This document shows, one piece after another, positions 1 through 6,701 of a stretch of 10,889 nt of DNA (positions within the stretch are counted from its first letter, which is position 1; each line of letters begins with the position of its first letter). The notes beneath the pieces were generated by a model that was given only the letters and a program-made list of their open reading frames with translations, searched no databases and was not told the origin of the DNA. Made by a program: the position numbers and the translations under genes. The stretch lies in assembly GCA_037143735.1 (NCBI GenBank), contig JBAWYD010000078.1, positions 1-10,889 on the forward strand, given 5' to 3'. The DNA comes from JAPLJQ01 sp037143735. Lineage in GTDB: Bacteria > Desulfobacterota > Syntrophia > Syntrophales > UBA2185.

Positions 1-2
1 AA

Positions 3-50
3 ATCGCGGAAACCTTACGCCTCCTCAAAAGCAGAAAAGAAGGGCCGTGA
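3..50 (+). CDS. Possible 3' end of an upstream gene (frame uncertain)
   Basis: Frame 3 reads an amphipathic, helix-like tail (IAETLRLLKSRKEGP) and stops with TGA at 48-50. Frame 1 also stays open from the window edge to a TAA at 100-102, ending just before the hairpin at 114-142, with a hydrophilic Lys-rich tail. Either could be the true C-terminus of a gene that starts outside the window. The product cannot be named from so few residues. Frame 2 is open to 196 but runs through the terminator hairpin and becomes Cys-rich, so it is the least likely. Confidence 0.2.
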   Translation: MAETLRLLKSRKEGP

Positions 51-113
51 GACAGAATATTCAAGTCTTCATAAATATAATGGAACAAAAGGGACTTGTT
101 AAAGGATTTGGTG

Positions 114-142
114 AAAAAAAGGCTGGGAGTTGCCGGCCTTTT
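114..142. terminator. Hairpin terminator, probably bidirectional
   Basis: A 10-bp stem pairs AAAAGGCTGG (117-126) with CCGGCCTTTT (133-142), with one T-G wobble and a 6-base loop (GAGTTG). Seven A's at 114-120 give a seven-U tract to a transcript read on the minus strand; the + strand has a shorter TTTT inside the stem. It could end both an upstream + strand gene and any leftward transcript, and it insulates the methyltransferase gene from its left neighbour. Confidence 0.6.
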
Positions 143-368
143 GAATGTTGTAGAATCTGTGCTCTGTCCTGCTCAACAAATTGGCTATACCGATGATATT
201 ACGTATAGCACATACAAAGCTTCAAGGCGACTGATCGGGCCAGCTTTGTTCTTCATAATAGATTTCTTATGAAAATCGTGATAATAGGACTACACTTCAA
301 TAGAAAATTGGCTTATTCAAACTATGACATGATGGCATAGACCAATTATCCGGTCATAAGGGGGGCTG
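143..368. other. Leader region of the methyltransferase gene, no gene seen
   Basis: This AT-rich stretch has no convincing ORF on either strand; the longest minus-strand reading is about 23 codons. It holds the 7-bp dyad at 184-209 and a smaller interrupted dyad, CTATG at 322-326 against CATAG at 336-340. A purine-rich ribosome binding site, AAGGGGGG at 358-365, lies just before the ATG at 369. I could not pick a sigma-70 promoter with good spacing, so the promoter position stays open. Confidence 0.5.
184..209. promoter_or_regulatory. Inverted repeat GCTATAC-N12-GTATAGC
   Basis: A perfect 7-bp inverted repeat with a 12-base spacer lies 160 bases upstream of the methyltransferase start. It could be a dimeric operator or the arms of a small hairpin. 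No regulator gene adjoins it in the window, and no second copy was seen. Confidence 0.3.
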
Positions 369-3300
369 ATGCCTGTTCTCGAACGTAAGCAGACCGTATT
401 GAAGCGCCTGGAGCAACTGCGGGGGCTCGATACCCTGAAGGAACTGTTCTGGACGGAGCTGAATTACGAGCGCGAAAACAAGCCACTCAGCATGCGCGGC
501 TGGCCGGATTCTGCCCGCAAGGCGTTGGTCGATGACCCCATCCTGTTTGCGAGCGGGGGCGAGGATAATGCGTTTCATGTGTTGTATTGCCGCCTGGTGT
601 CCGATAGCCTTCAGAGAAACCTTGAGCGGCCCATCGTCAACCAGTTGATCCGCGAGCATCCGTATTGCCTGTTCGTTTTCTCCGACACAACACAATCCTC
701 CTGGCATTTCCTGAACATCAAGTATGACGAAAGGGCGGAGCAGCGGCGACTTTTCCGCCGGATTACCGTGCGAGCCGACGGCGGTTTGCGCACGGCCGCT
801 GAACGCCTGCAGATGCTTGATCTCGTTTCGATTGGGAAAGAACTGTTCAGTATTCCCGCACTGGAGATTCAAAAACGCCACGATGATGCCTTCGACGTCG
901 AAAAGGTTACCAAAGCTTTCTACAAGGAACTCGCCAACTGGTATTTCTGGGCGTTGAAGCACGTTCGTTTTCCCAAGGATGCACCCAAGGAAGCTGACGG
1001 GCACGATCATATCAGCGTGATCCGCATGATCACACGGTTGATCTTCTGCTGGTTCGTGAAGGAAAAGGGGCTGATTCCCGAGGAACTGTTCGATCAGCGC
1101 CGCTTGGATGAACTGCTCGACGGATTTGCCCCGGACAATAATGCCGGGAAGGATTCCGTTTTCTACAAGGCGATCCTGCAAAACCTGTTCTTCGCCACGC
1201 TGAATACCGAGATGGACAAGCGGTGCTGGGCAAAGGACGAGCAAAACTTTATGGCGCACAGCCTATACCGGCATCATGATCTGTTCCAGGAGCCCGATGC
1301 GGTGCTGGCACTGTTTAAGAACACCCCCTTCCTCAACGGCGGCCTTTTCGAGTGTCTGGACAAGGATTTGGGCGAAGGAGCCAGGCCGCGTTATGTGCGC
1401 ATTGACGGATTTTCCCGACGGCCGGACAGCCAGCCGGTTGTGCCGGATTTCCTGTTCTTCGGATCTGAGCGCGAAGAAGACCTCAGTGCGGACTATGGCG
1501 ACAAAAAGTTCAGGAAGGTCCGGGTGCGAGGGCTCATACACACCCTTCAACGATACCGTTTCACGATTGAGGAAAACACGCCCATCGAGCAGGAAGTCGC
1601 CCTCGACCCGGAGCTTTCCGGAAAGGTGTTCGAGAACCTCCTTGCTGCTTACAATCCTGAAACAGGCGCCACCGCCCGCAAACAGACCGGATCTTTCTAC
1701 ACCCCGCGCGAAATCGTGGACTACATGGTGGACGAGGCATTGATCACATTCCTGAAGGGGAGTTTTTCTACAGAGAACGCAGAGGCCACGGAGAAGAACC
1801 TCCGGCGGCTGGCGTCGTGGGAGGAGAGCGATCATGATTTTGACGATCGGGAAACCGAGATGCTCATCGCCGCGATCGACAAATTAAAGGCGCTGGATCC
1901 GGCAGTGGGGTCGGGCGCTTTCCCGATGGGCATTCTGCACAAGCTCGTGTTCATCTTGGGCAAGCTCGATCCGCGCAACGAGCAGTGGGAGCAGCGGCAG
2001 ATCCGGCGCGTGCGCGACGCCGTCGCCGCCGCGGAGAAAATCGAAGACGCCGCCATCCGCGAGCGGACCGTCAGGGAACTGGAACAGCAGATTGTCGGCA
2101 TCGAGGAAGCGTTCGAACGCAACGAACTGGATTACGGACGCAAGCTCTACCTGATCGAAAACTGCCTCTACGGCGTGGACATTCAGTCCATCGCTGTCCA
2201 GATCGCCAAAATGCGGTTCTTCATCTCGCTGATCGTGGATCAGCGTATCGATCCGGATGCCCCGAACCTCGGCGTGCGCCCGTTGCCCAACCTGGAAACC
2301 AAATTTGTCGCCGCGAACACACTTATTGGTATTGATCGCCCCGGTCAGCAAATATTGCGATATGACGACATTGCTGCCAAAGAGACGGAATTACGCAAAG
2401 TACGGGAAAAACACTTTAATGCGAAAACTCTTGCCAGCAAAGCCATGTACCGGGAACGAGACAAGAAACTTCGTGCCGAAATAGCGGCATTGCTCAAGAA
2501 AGATGGTTGGGGCGGTGAAGTTGCGAAAATGCTCGCTGCCTGGGACCCCTACGACCAGAATGCCTCCGCTCCTTTCTTCGATCCGGAATGGATGTTTGGC
2601 GTGCGGGACGGGTTCGATATCACCATCGGCAACCCGCCCTACGTGCGCGCCGATGAGCAATCCGACTGGAATCGTCGCCAGCGCGAGCAAATCCTTGCCG
2701 GCAAAAACTACGAAACGCTTTGGGAAAAGTGGGATCTCTTTGTGCCGTTCATTGAGAAGGGCTACAAACTGCTCAAGCCCGGTGGCGTTACCACGCTTAT
2801 TGTTTCCGACGCCTTCTGCCACTCCAAATACGCGCAGAAGCCGCAGAATTGGTTTCTCCAGCACGCCCGCATCCTGCGCCTCGATTTTTGCAGCAACGTG
2901 CAAATCTTCGATGCCGCCGTCCACAACCTCATTTACTTCTTCCAGAAAGCCGATGGTGCCAGCAATGTGCCCGAGCGTCGGCTTCACCAAACGGAGTTCG
3001 GCAACGTCACGGTTCTGCCGAGCGATGAACAAACCAACCTCACGTATCGCGCATTCTTTCCGGAACGATCTGAGCAAACATCCTTTGCTGTAGACGTAAT
3101 TCAAATGGGACAGATATGCTATATTAGCTACGGTTTACGACCGAGCAGTGATGAACATGAAGCGAAAGGTGAATTTGTGACGGCAGATCTTGTGTCGTCC
3201 ACGAGGGACAAAATCCATTGTAAACCTTACGTCGAAGGGAAACATCTATCTAACTGGCTTCCAGCAACTAACATATGGTTGGAATGGGGTACTGCCCGTG

Positions 3301-3866
3301 CACCTGGTAAATTCTGCCGTCCAACTTTTACGGAAATGTATGAAGTACCGGAGAAGATTATTGCACAACGAAGTCCAGGACCAGATCCGGTGGCATGTTA
3401 TGACAATGTAAACTTGATATTTACGCCCGCTAGTGTTGGCTTCATTCCGTGGCACGCACTCCACGGCGTTCAGAACAACTCGCTCAAGAAATCCGCCCGA
3501 TACCGTGGCGAACGTCCGCCGCGCCCGGATCTGCCCACGCGCGAGGAGTTAGAGGCCACGAGCCACCGCTTTGCCGTGAAGTATTTGCTCGGTGTGATGA
3601 ACTCGACCGTAGCACGCGATTTCCTCCGTGCGAACCGCCGCAGTAACATCCATCTCTACCCGGATGATTGGAAAAAGCTCCCCATCCCCGACGTTGATTC
3701 CACTGCCCAGGCGCCTCTCATCAAGTTGGTTGACCGCATCCTTGATGTCAAAAAAGCCGACCCATCTGCGGTCACCGCGGCGCTGGAGGGGGAGATCGAC
3801 CGGATTGTGTATGAGCTTTACGGGCTGACGGAGGAGGAGATTGCGATTGTGAAGGGGAGAGAATGA
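369..3866 (+). CDS. Eco57I-class DNA adenine methyltransferase with TaqI-like specificity domain
   Basis: This 1165-residue protein most likely transfers a methyl group from S-adenosylmethionine to adenine in a specific DNA site. Seen in order: an N-terminal domain (about 1-200) with a WHFLNIKYD segment near 112-120, which from memory recurs in large relatives of this family; a helical middle (about 200-400); a target-entry motif TGSFYTPREIVDYMV (440-454); SAM-binding motif I LDPAVGSGAFPMGIL (509-523); a charged, probably coiled insert (about 535-590); motif II-like YGVDIQSIAV (601-610); and catalytic motif IV NPPY (755-758). The end (about 900-1120) resembles a TaqI_C target-recognition domain. 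No PD-(D/E)XK, HNH or PLD nuclease motif was found, so a pure methyltransferase with its nuclease elsewhere is likely; the PLD-helicase at 7436-10771 is the obvious partner. A ribosome binding site at 358-365 supports this start. The stop overlaps the next small gene by ATGA. Alternatives are PglX/DrmMI-like methylases of BREX or DISARM. Confidence 0.92.
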   Translation: MPVLERKQTVLKRLEQLRGLDTLKELFWTELNYERENKPLSMRGWPDSARKALVDDPILFASGGEDNAFHVLYCRLVSDSLQRNLERPIVNQLIREHPYCLFVFSDTTQSSWHFLNIKYDERAEQRRLFRRITVRADGGLRTAAERLQMLDLVSIGKELFSIPALEIQKRHDDAFDVEKVTKAFYKELANWYFWALKHVRFPKDAPKEADGHDHISVIRMITRLIFCWFVKEKGLIPEELFDQRRLDELLDGFAPDNNAGKDSVFYKAILQNLFFATLNTEMDKRCWAKDEQNFMAHSLYRHHDLFQEPDAVLALFKNTPFLNGGLFECLDKDLGEGARPRYVRIDGFSRRPDSQPVVPDFLFFGSEREEDLSADYGDKKFRKVRVRGLIHTLQRYRFTIEENTPIEQEVALDPELSGKVFENLLAAYNPETGATARKQTGSFYTPREIVDYMVDEALITFLKGSFSTENAEATEKNLRRLASWEESDHDFDDRETEMLIAAIDKLKALDPAVGSGAFPMGILHKLVFILGKLDPRNEQWEQRQIRRVRDAVAAAEKIEDAAIRERTVRELEQQIVGIEEAFERNELDYGRKLYLIENCLYGVDIQSIAVQIAKMRFFISLIVDQRIDPDAPNLGVRPLPNLETKFVAANTLIGIDRPGQQILRYDDIAAKETELRKVREKHFNAKTLASKAMYRERDKKLRAEIAALLKKDGWGGEVAKMLAAWDPYDQNASAPFFDPEWMFGVRDGFDITIGNPPYVRADEQSDWNRRQREQILAGKNYETLWEKWDLFVPFIEKGYKLLKPGGVTTLIVSDAFCHSKYAQKPQNWFLQHARILRLDFCSNVQIFDAAVHNLIYFFQKADGASNVPERRLHQTEFGNVTVLPSDEQTNLTYRAFFPERSEQTSFAVDVIQMGQICYISYGLRPSSDEHEAKGEFVTADLVSSTRDKIHCKPYVEGKHLSNWLPATNIWLEWGTARAPGKFCRPTFTEMYEVPEKIIAQRSPGPDPVACYDNVNLIFTPASVGFIPWHALHGVQNNSLKKSARYRGERPPRPDLPTREELEATSHRFAVKYLLGVMNSTVARDFLRANRRSNIHLYPDDWKKLPIPDVDSTAQAPLIKLVDRILDVKKADPSAVTAALEGEIDRIVYELYGLTEEEIAIVKGRE
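1771..1797 (+). repeat. 9-base in-frame tandem repeat within the methyltransferase gene
   Basis: Three degenerate 9-base units (CAGAGAACG, CAGAGGCCA, CGGAGAAGA) encode TEN-AEA-TEK at residues 468-476. The segment lies between the target-entry motif and SAM motif I, where a length change would be tolerated. It resembles the ACAGAGAACACAGAG-type repeat that, from memory, is scattered through many bacterial genomes and sometimes lies in frame in proteins as FSTENTE-like peptides. Only the local repeat is directly visible. Confidence 0.5.
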
Positions 3867-4199
3867 AATTTTACAAATATGGCTCATCCGGTTCTTGCAT
3901 ACTTGTCCCAGATGTCTTTCTTCTTGAAGTCAGTGAAATGTCGCCCTTGAAGAAAATGCTTGATTTCAAACAAAAATAAATGATGTTGTTTTCTCAGCGA
4001 TTATGATAGAGGATAAGCACGCTGGATTTTTAATTTTTTGCGGAGACAAATATCTTCTAAAAATTAATAATATACACACAGTGAAAAAATCATCTCGAAT
4101 CATATTCTGTTTGACAGATTTGGAAACCGGCCGGTATCAGGTAAATTATTAAAGGCAGATTTTTTAAGTCGGCAAATAATTCCTATTGAACTGAATTAA
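3863..4199 (+). pseudogene. Small unknown gene broken by two A-run frameshifts
   Basis: An ATG at 3863 overlaps the methyltransferase stop (ATGA) behind a good ribosome binding site (GGGGA, 3854-3858). As written, it encodes only 38 residues and stops at 3977-3979. Open reading then continues one frame back from the A5 run at 3972-3976 to 4152, and again from the A6 run at 4084-4089 to a TAA at 4197-4199. Adding one A to each run gives one continuous 112-residue protein, starting MKFYKYGSSGSCILV and containing HILFDRFGNRPVSGK near the end. I do not recognise the family. The GSSGSC start and a later DKHAG faintly recall metallo-beta-lactamase-fold proteins, but the HxHxDH metal motif is absent. 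Overlap with the methyltransferase suggests translational coupling and a linked role. The breaks could be decay, assembly errors, or slippage-controlled expression. Confidence 0.55.
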
Positions 4200-4320
4200 A
4201 GTTAAGATTAATTCTGACGATAATAAAGAGGGATAATATCGCATTTCAAAAAAAGCGTACACAATTTCAGATAATAGGCATCAAAGTTGCGTGTATTGTA
4301 AATAGAGAGGGGTTGTTAAA
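4200..4320. other. AT-rich leader of the protease operon
   Basis: There is no coding signal in this 121-base gap. It ends with an AGAGGGG ribosome binding site (4306-4312), eight bases before the ATG at 4321. GATAAT at 4232-4237 could be a -10 box, but no matching -35 box sits at the right distance. Farther upstream, TTGACA (4111-4116) and TATCAG (4135-4140), 18 bases apart, flank a perfect 10-base palindrome ACCGGCCGGT (4126-4135). That could be a repressible promoter, although it lies inside the broken small gene. Confidence 0.35.
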
Positions 4321-5466
4321 ATGCGAAAAGAGCTTATCAACCAAATTCAAAGTATAAGAAACTCAAAAATTATTACTTATATTACAGGAGATAGGCAACC
4401 GGTGAGTTCGCAAATAGCCGAGGATGCTGTCAGACCCCTCTATGATCAATTACTCTCTACCGGGAAAAACAAGAGAATTGATTTATTTCTCTATAGTAGA
4501 GGAGGAGACGTAAGCGTTCCCTGGCGCATAGTTTCTATGTTCAGAGAGTTTTGCGATCACCTCACAGTTATTGTGCCTTATAAAGCTCATAGTGCTGCAA
4601 CTTTAATATCTTTAGGCGCCGACGAAATAGTGATGGGCAAGAAAGCAGAATTAAGCCCGATAGATCCAACATTGACCAAGGTGACGGTTGGTGAAACAGC
4701 AGGTCCTCCACAAGAAATTAGTGTTGAGGATGTCAATTCATATCTTTCTTTTATAAAAGAGCGGGCAAATATCAACGATCAAAAAGCATTATCCGAAATG
4801 GTTACAATTTTGGCTAATAATATTGGCCCGCTTACACTGGGAAATGTAAATCGTCAAAATTCACATATAAGATTAGTAGCCAGGAAATTACTAACATCGA
4901 GAAAAGAAAAACTTGAAGAGGCAAAAATAAACTCAATTATTGAAACTTTGACAGAAAAAATATATTCCCACGGTCATGCTATAGGAAGGAAAGAAGCACA
5001 AGAAATTGGATTGCCAATTAAAATGCCTGAAGAAAAATTACAAAACTTAATATGGGACCTCTATTTAGAATATGAGCGACTGCTGGGGCTTTCCGATCCG
5101 TTAGATCCAGTTGTAATATTAACTGACAAGGAAGAACAACGTTTCGAAAGAATCCCTATCGCATCAATAGAAAGTGAGAATAAATCCTTTATATTTGTCA
5201 CAAGAATCGATTTTAAAAAGAGAAGGCAAGTCCCGTCTAATCTACAAATTAACCTTAATTTGGGATTGAACTTGCCTCCTAACATTCAGCCTGAGCAAAT
5301 TCCTAGCCAAGCCCAGCAAATTTTACAACAATTGGTCAATCAGGCTATTCAAACGATTCAACCCCTTGTGCAAGAAGAAGTCAAAAGACAATCTCCTGAG
5401 GTTGGTATTGAGATAAAAGTATATGGTGGTAAGTGGGAAAATTGTGAAGAGGAGGTGAAATCATGA
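4321..5466 (+). CDS. Clp-fold serine protease, SDH/DUF114 type
   Basis: A 381-residue protein of the ClpP/SppA (crotonase-like) fold, probably the SDH_protease (DUF114) group, expected to cleave peptide bonds with a serine nucleophile. Visible landmarks are YSRGGDVSVPWRI (58-70), the oxyanion-type GGD segment; AHSAATLISLGADEIVM (89-105), with Ser91 as the likely nucleophile; and SPIDPTL (112-118), conserved in this group. No signal peptide or N-terminal membrane segment is present, unlike many SppA and archaeal relatives, so a cytoplasmic enzyme is expected. Residues about 260-381 form an extra C-terminal region with a Gln/Pro-rich stretch of unknown role, possibly for substrate or partner binding. 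A ribosome binding site at 4306-4312 supports the start. Four 60-base blocks counted by hand span 25-40% GC, far below the flanking large genes, which suggests transfer from another source. The gene is coupled to the 71-residue gene by ATGA overlap. Confidence 0.8.
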   Translation: MRKELINQIQSIRNSKIITYITGDRQPVSSQIAEDAVRPLYDQLLSTGKNKRIDLFLYSRGGDVSVPWRIVSMFREFCDHLTVIVPYKAHSAATLISLGADEIVMGKKAELSPIDPTLTKVTVGETAGPPQEISVEDVNSYLSFIKERANINDQKALSEMVTILANNIGPLTLGNVNRQNSHIRLVARKLLTSRKEKLEEAKINSIIETLTEKIYSHGHAIGRKEAQEIGLPIKMPEEKLQNLIWDLYLEYERLLGLSDPLDPVVILTDKEEQRFERIPIASIESENKSFIFVTRIDFKKRRQVPSNLQINLNLGLNLPPNIQPEQIPSQAQQILQQLVNQAIQTIQPLVQEEVKRQSPEVGIEIKVYGGKWENCEEEVKS

Positions 5467-5678
5467 AGGAGATGGGAGCAATGATTAATGTTAATTTAAA
5501 AATTATACCATTCGGGTGTGCCTCAATTGAACTCAAAGAGCATGAGAAGGTAATGGAGGTGGAAAGGAAAGAATCACCAGTATATATTCAACTAAAAACA
5601 ACAAACCCAGGATTAGTTCAAATTGGATGTAACGGAGATAATTACATTGTACCTAAAACTACAAATCGGTTTCTATAA
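5463..5678 (+). CDS. 71-residue unknown protein coupled to the protease
   Basis: I do not recognise this small protein. The ATG at 5463 overlaps the protease stop, and a consensus AGGAGGTG ribosome binding site (5450-5457) precedes it by five bases, so expression is strong and coupled. Starts at codons 4 and 7 (5472, 5481) are possible but less well placed. The sequence appears beta-rich and soluble, with no membrane segment or HTH; it has two cysteines, in FGCAS and IGCNGD. Its position as second gene of a two-gene operon closed by a terminator suggests a partner, inhibitor, adaptor or substrate of the protease. That role is inferred from position only. Confidence 0.75.
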   Translation: MKEMGAMINVNLKIIPFGCASIELKEHEKVMEVERKESPVYIQLKTTNPGLVQIGCNGDNYIVPKTTNRFL

Positions 5679-5696
5679 AATCCGCGCACTTACGAT

Positions 5697-5731
5697 AAAA
5701 AAGCCAGGAATGATGACACTGGCTTTTTTTT
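5697..5731. terminator. Bidirectional intrinsic terminator
   Basis: AAGCCAG (5701-5707) pairs with CTGGCTT (5719-5725) across an 11-base loop. A's extend the stem on the left and a run of eight T's (5724-5731) follows on the right. Six A's at 5697-5702 supply the U tract for the opposite strand. It ends the protease operon from the left and would also end the broken minus-strand gene (5769-5938) coming from the right. Confidence 0.85.
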
Positions 5732-5768
5732 GACAAGCTCAGATCAAACCAAGACCCCTACTTACTGC

Positions 5769-5938
5769 CTATATGTCTTCGTGAGTTAAATGATAGTGAA
5801 GCTTTCTATCGTTAATCATTAGATTTATATCCATATTCTCGTGAGGCTTTGTAACAAATCCGTCAGCCGGAAGCCGTATTACCTTTTCAAATCAAAAAGT
5901 AGGCAAGAACCGGATGAACCTCTAAAAACATCTTTCAA
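5769..5938 (-). pseudogene. Minus-strand remnant of a small GSSGSC-start protein
   Basis: On the minus strand a reading from a TTG at 5938 gives LKDVFRGSSGSCLLFDLKR and stops at 5879-5881. One frame over, an open stretch from 5882 runs to a TAG at 5769-5771 and ends in MINDRKLHYHLTHEDI. One extra base in the A4 run of this strand (TTTT at 5884-5887 on the + strand) joins the two into about 55 residues. The opening aligns residue by residue with the + strand gene at 3863: six residues, then GSSGSC, then a hydrophobic stretch. A second candidate start, the minus-strand ATG at 5931, would need a further base in the adjacent T-run. No function can be named, and the remainder shows no clear similarity to the 3863 product. 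It converges on the terminator at 5697-5731. Confidence 0.4.
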
Positions 5939-5950
5939 CGGCAGACGTCC

Positions 5951-6629
5951 ATGATGATAGAACATGGAAATAATGTGGTCCGAGAACAGCAGGCTGCATA
6001 CGCGGCGGCGAGCGCGAAGCAGGATCATGCTTTGGTGCGGGAACTCTGGGCTGTTGAGGGACAATCGGATCGGTTCCATGTTCAGCGAATCGCCGAGAGG
6101 TCAGGCCTCCCGGTTAAATGGCTTTCCGTGCTGCCCAGAGTTAACGGCGAGCGGGGCATGGATAAGCTCATGGAAGAACGGAATGTCCTGTTGCTTCGCG
6201 ACCGCAAGAGCCCGTTTATCGAACAGTTTCAGCATCCGCTGGGACGGTGCGCGAAGTTCTATAAGTTGACGGCCTACAACAACTGCAATTTCTGGTGCGA
6301 GTACTGTTACCTCTACCTGACTTTTCGAGCTTGCCCGGTGTCAACGCACTTTGTGAACTATGACAGGATGTTTAAGATAAGGGCTTTCAAGTCACATCAA
6401 GTCACGTTTCCCGGAATCATCCCTTCTGAAGGTGAATGGTTCGCTGATTGCCGAGGCCGGGAAGCTGCGCTATCCGAGGGAATGCAGGATCGAGATGTTC
6501 CGTATGATTGTGGATGGAATTCGCCGTTGCGACAAGAAGGTTCAGATTGCGCTTTGCAAGGAGACGCCGCAGGTCTGGAAAGCCGTTGGTCTGGAGGGAA
6601 ATGGATTGTTTTGCAACTGCACCGGTTGA
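5951..6629 (+). pseudogene. Spore photoproduct lyase-like radical SAM pseudogene
   Basis: The first part (from about 5951 to 6378) encodes about 142 residues including AYNNCNFWCEYCYLYLTFR, with the radical SAM cluster motif Cx3Cx2C at Cys112, Cys116 and Cys119, in the style of the spore photoproduct lyase (SPL/SplB) family. The second part, in another frame from 6381 to a TGA at 6627-6629, encodes 82 residues including GKLRYPRECRIEMFRMIVDG and ALCKETPQVWKAVGL, which look like the C-terminal part of the same family. Members are usually around 340-380 residues, so roughly 130-150 residues of the barrel appear to be missing, and the join near 6378-6381 is also out of frame. The product cannot be a working enzyme. 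The ORF that runs on from 5951 to 6664 is out-of-frame filler after the join. The true start may lie upstream, but a TGA at 5915-5917 blocks that frame. Confidence 0.75.
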
Positions 6630-6660
6630 CGGAAGCAGAGAATAACGACGAAGATAAATG

Positions 6661-6689
6661 TTGACAAATATGATCATTTATATTATCAT
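6661..6689 (+). promoter_or_regulatory. Consensus sigma-70 promoter of the toxin-antitoxin pair
   Basis: TTGACA (6661-6666) is a perfect -35 box and TATCAT (6684-6689) a 5-of-6 -10 box, separated by exactly 17 bases. The predicted start of transcription near 6696 is only about four bases before the toxin ATG at 6700. No ribosome binding site is visible, so the toxin message may be leaderless. Confidence 0.65.
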
Positions 6690-6701
6690 GTAGCTTATCA
6701 T
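6672..6701 (+). repeat. Three ATCAT repeats at 12-base spacing (candidate operator)
   Basis: ATCAT occurs at 6673-6677, 6685-6689 and 6697-6701, exactly 12 bases apart. The last two copies are extended to TTATCATG. The first is part of a palindrome, ATGATCAT (6670-6677). The array covers the spacer, the -10 box and the toxin start codon, so a protein bound here would block transcription. The antitoxin, with its excisionase-type HTH, is the likely ligand. Confidence 0.5.

Noticed and set aside
354..1259. Long minus-strand ORF of 301 codons
   Set aside because: It lies opposite the methyltransferase, whose frame carries recognisable family sequence. The minus reading has no known motif and is a GC-driven shadow.
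4003..4065. Metallo-beta-lactamase-fold assignment for the broken gene at 3863
   Set aside because: MKFYKYGSSGSC and DKHAG are suggestive, but the HxHxDH metal-binding motif is not present even in the restored frame, so the family is left unnamed.
4003..4152. Stand-alone 49-residue ORF
   Set aside because: It has no ribosome binding site and fits better as the middle fragment of the broken gene at 3863-4199.
5789..5812. Hairpin AATGATAG/CTATCGTT
   Set aside because: It falls inside the minus-strand remnant's coding stretch and has no T tract; likely incidental.
6381..6664. Continuation of the 5951 ORF to 6664 as one intact 237-residue protein
   Set aside because: After about 6378 the true family sequence moves to another frame (ending at 6629); the remaining residues of this frame are meaningless filler.
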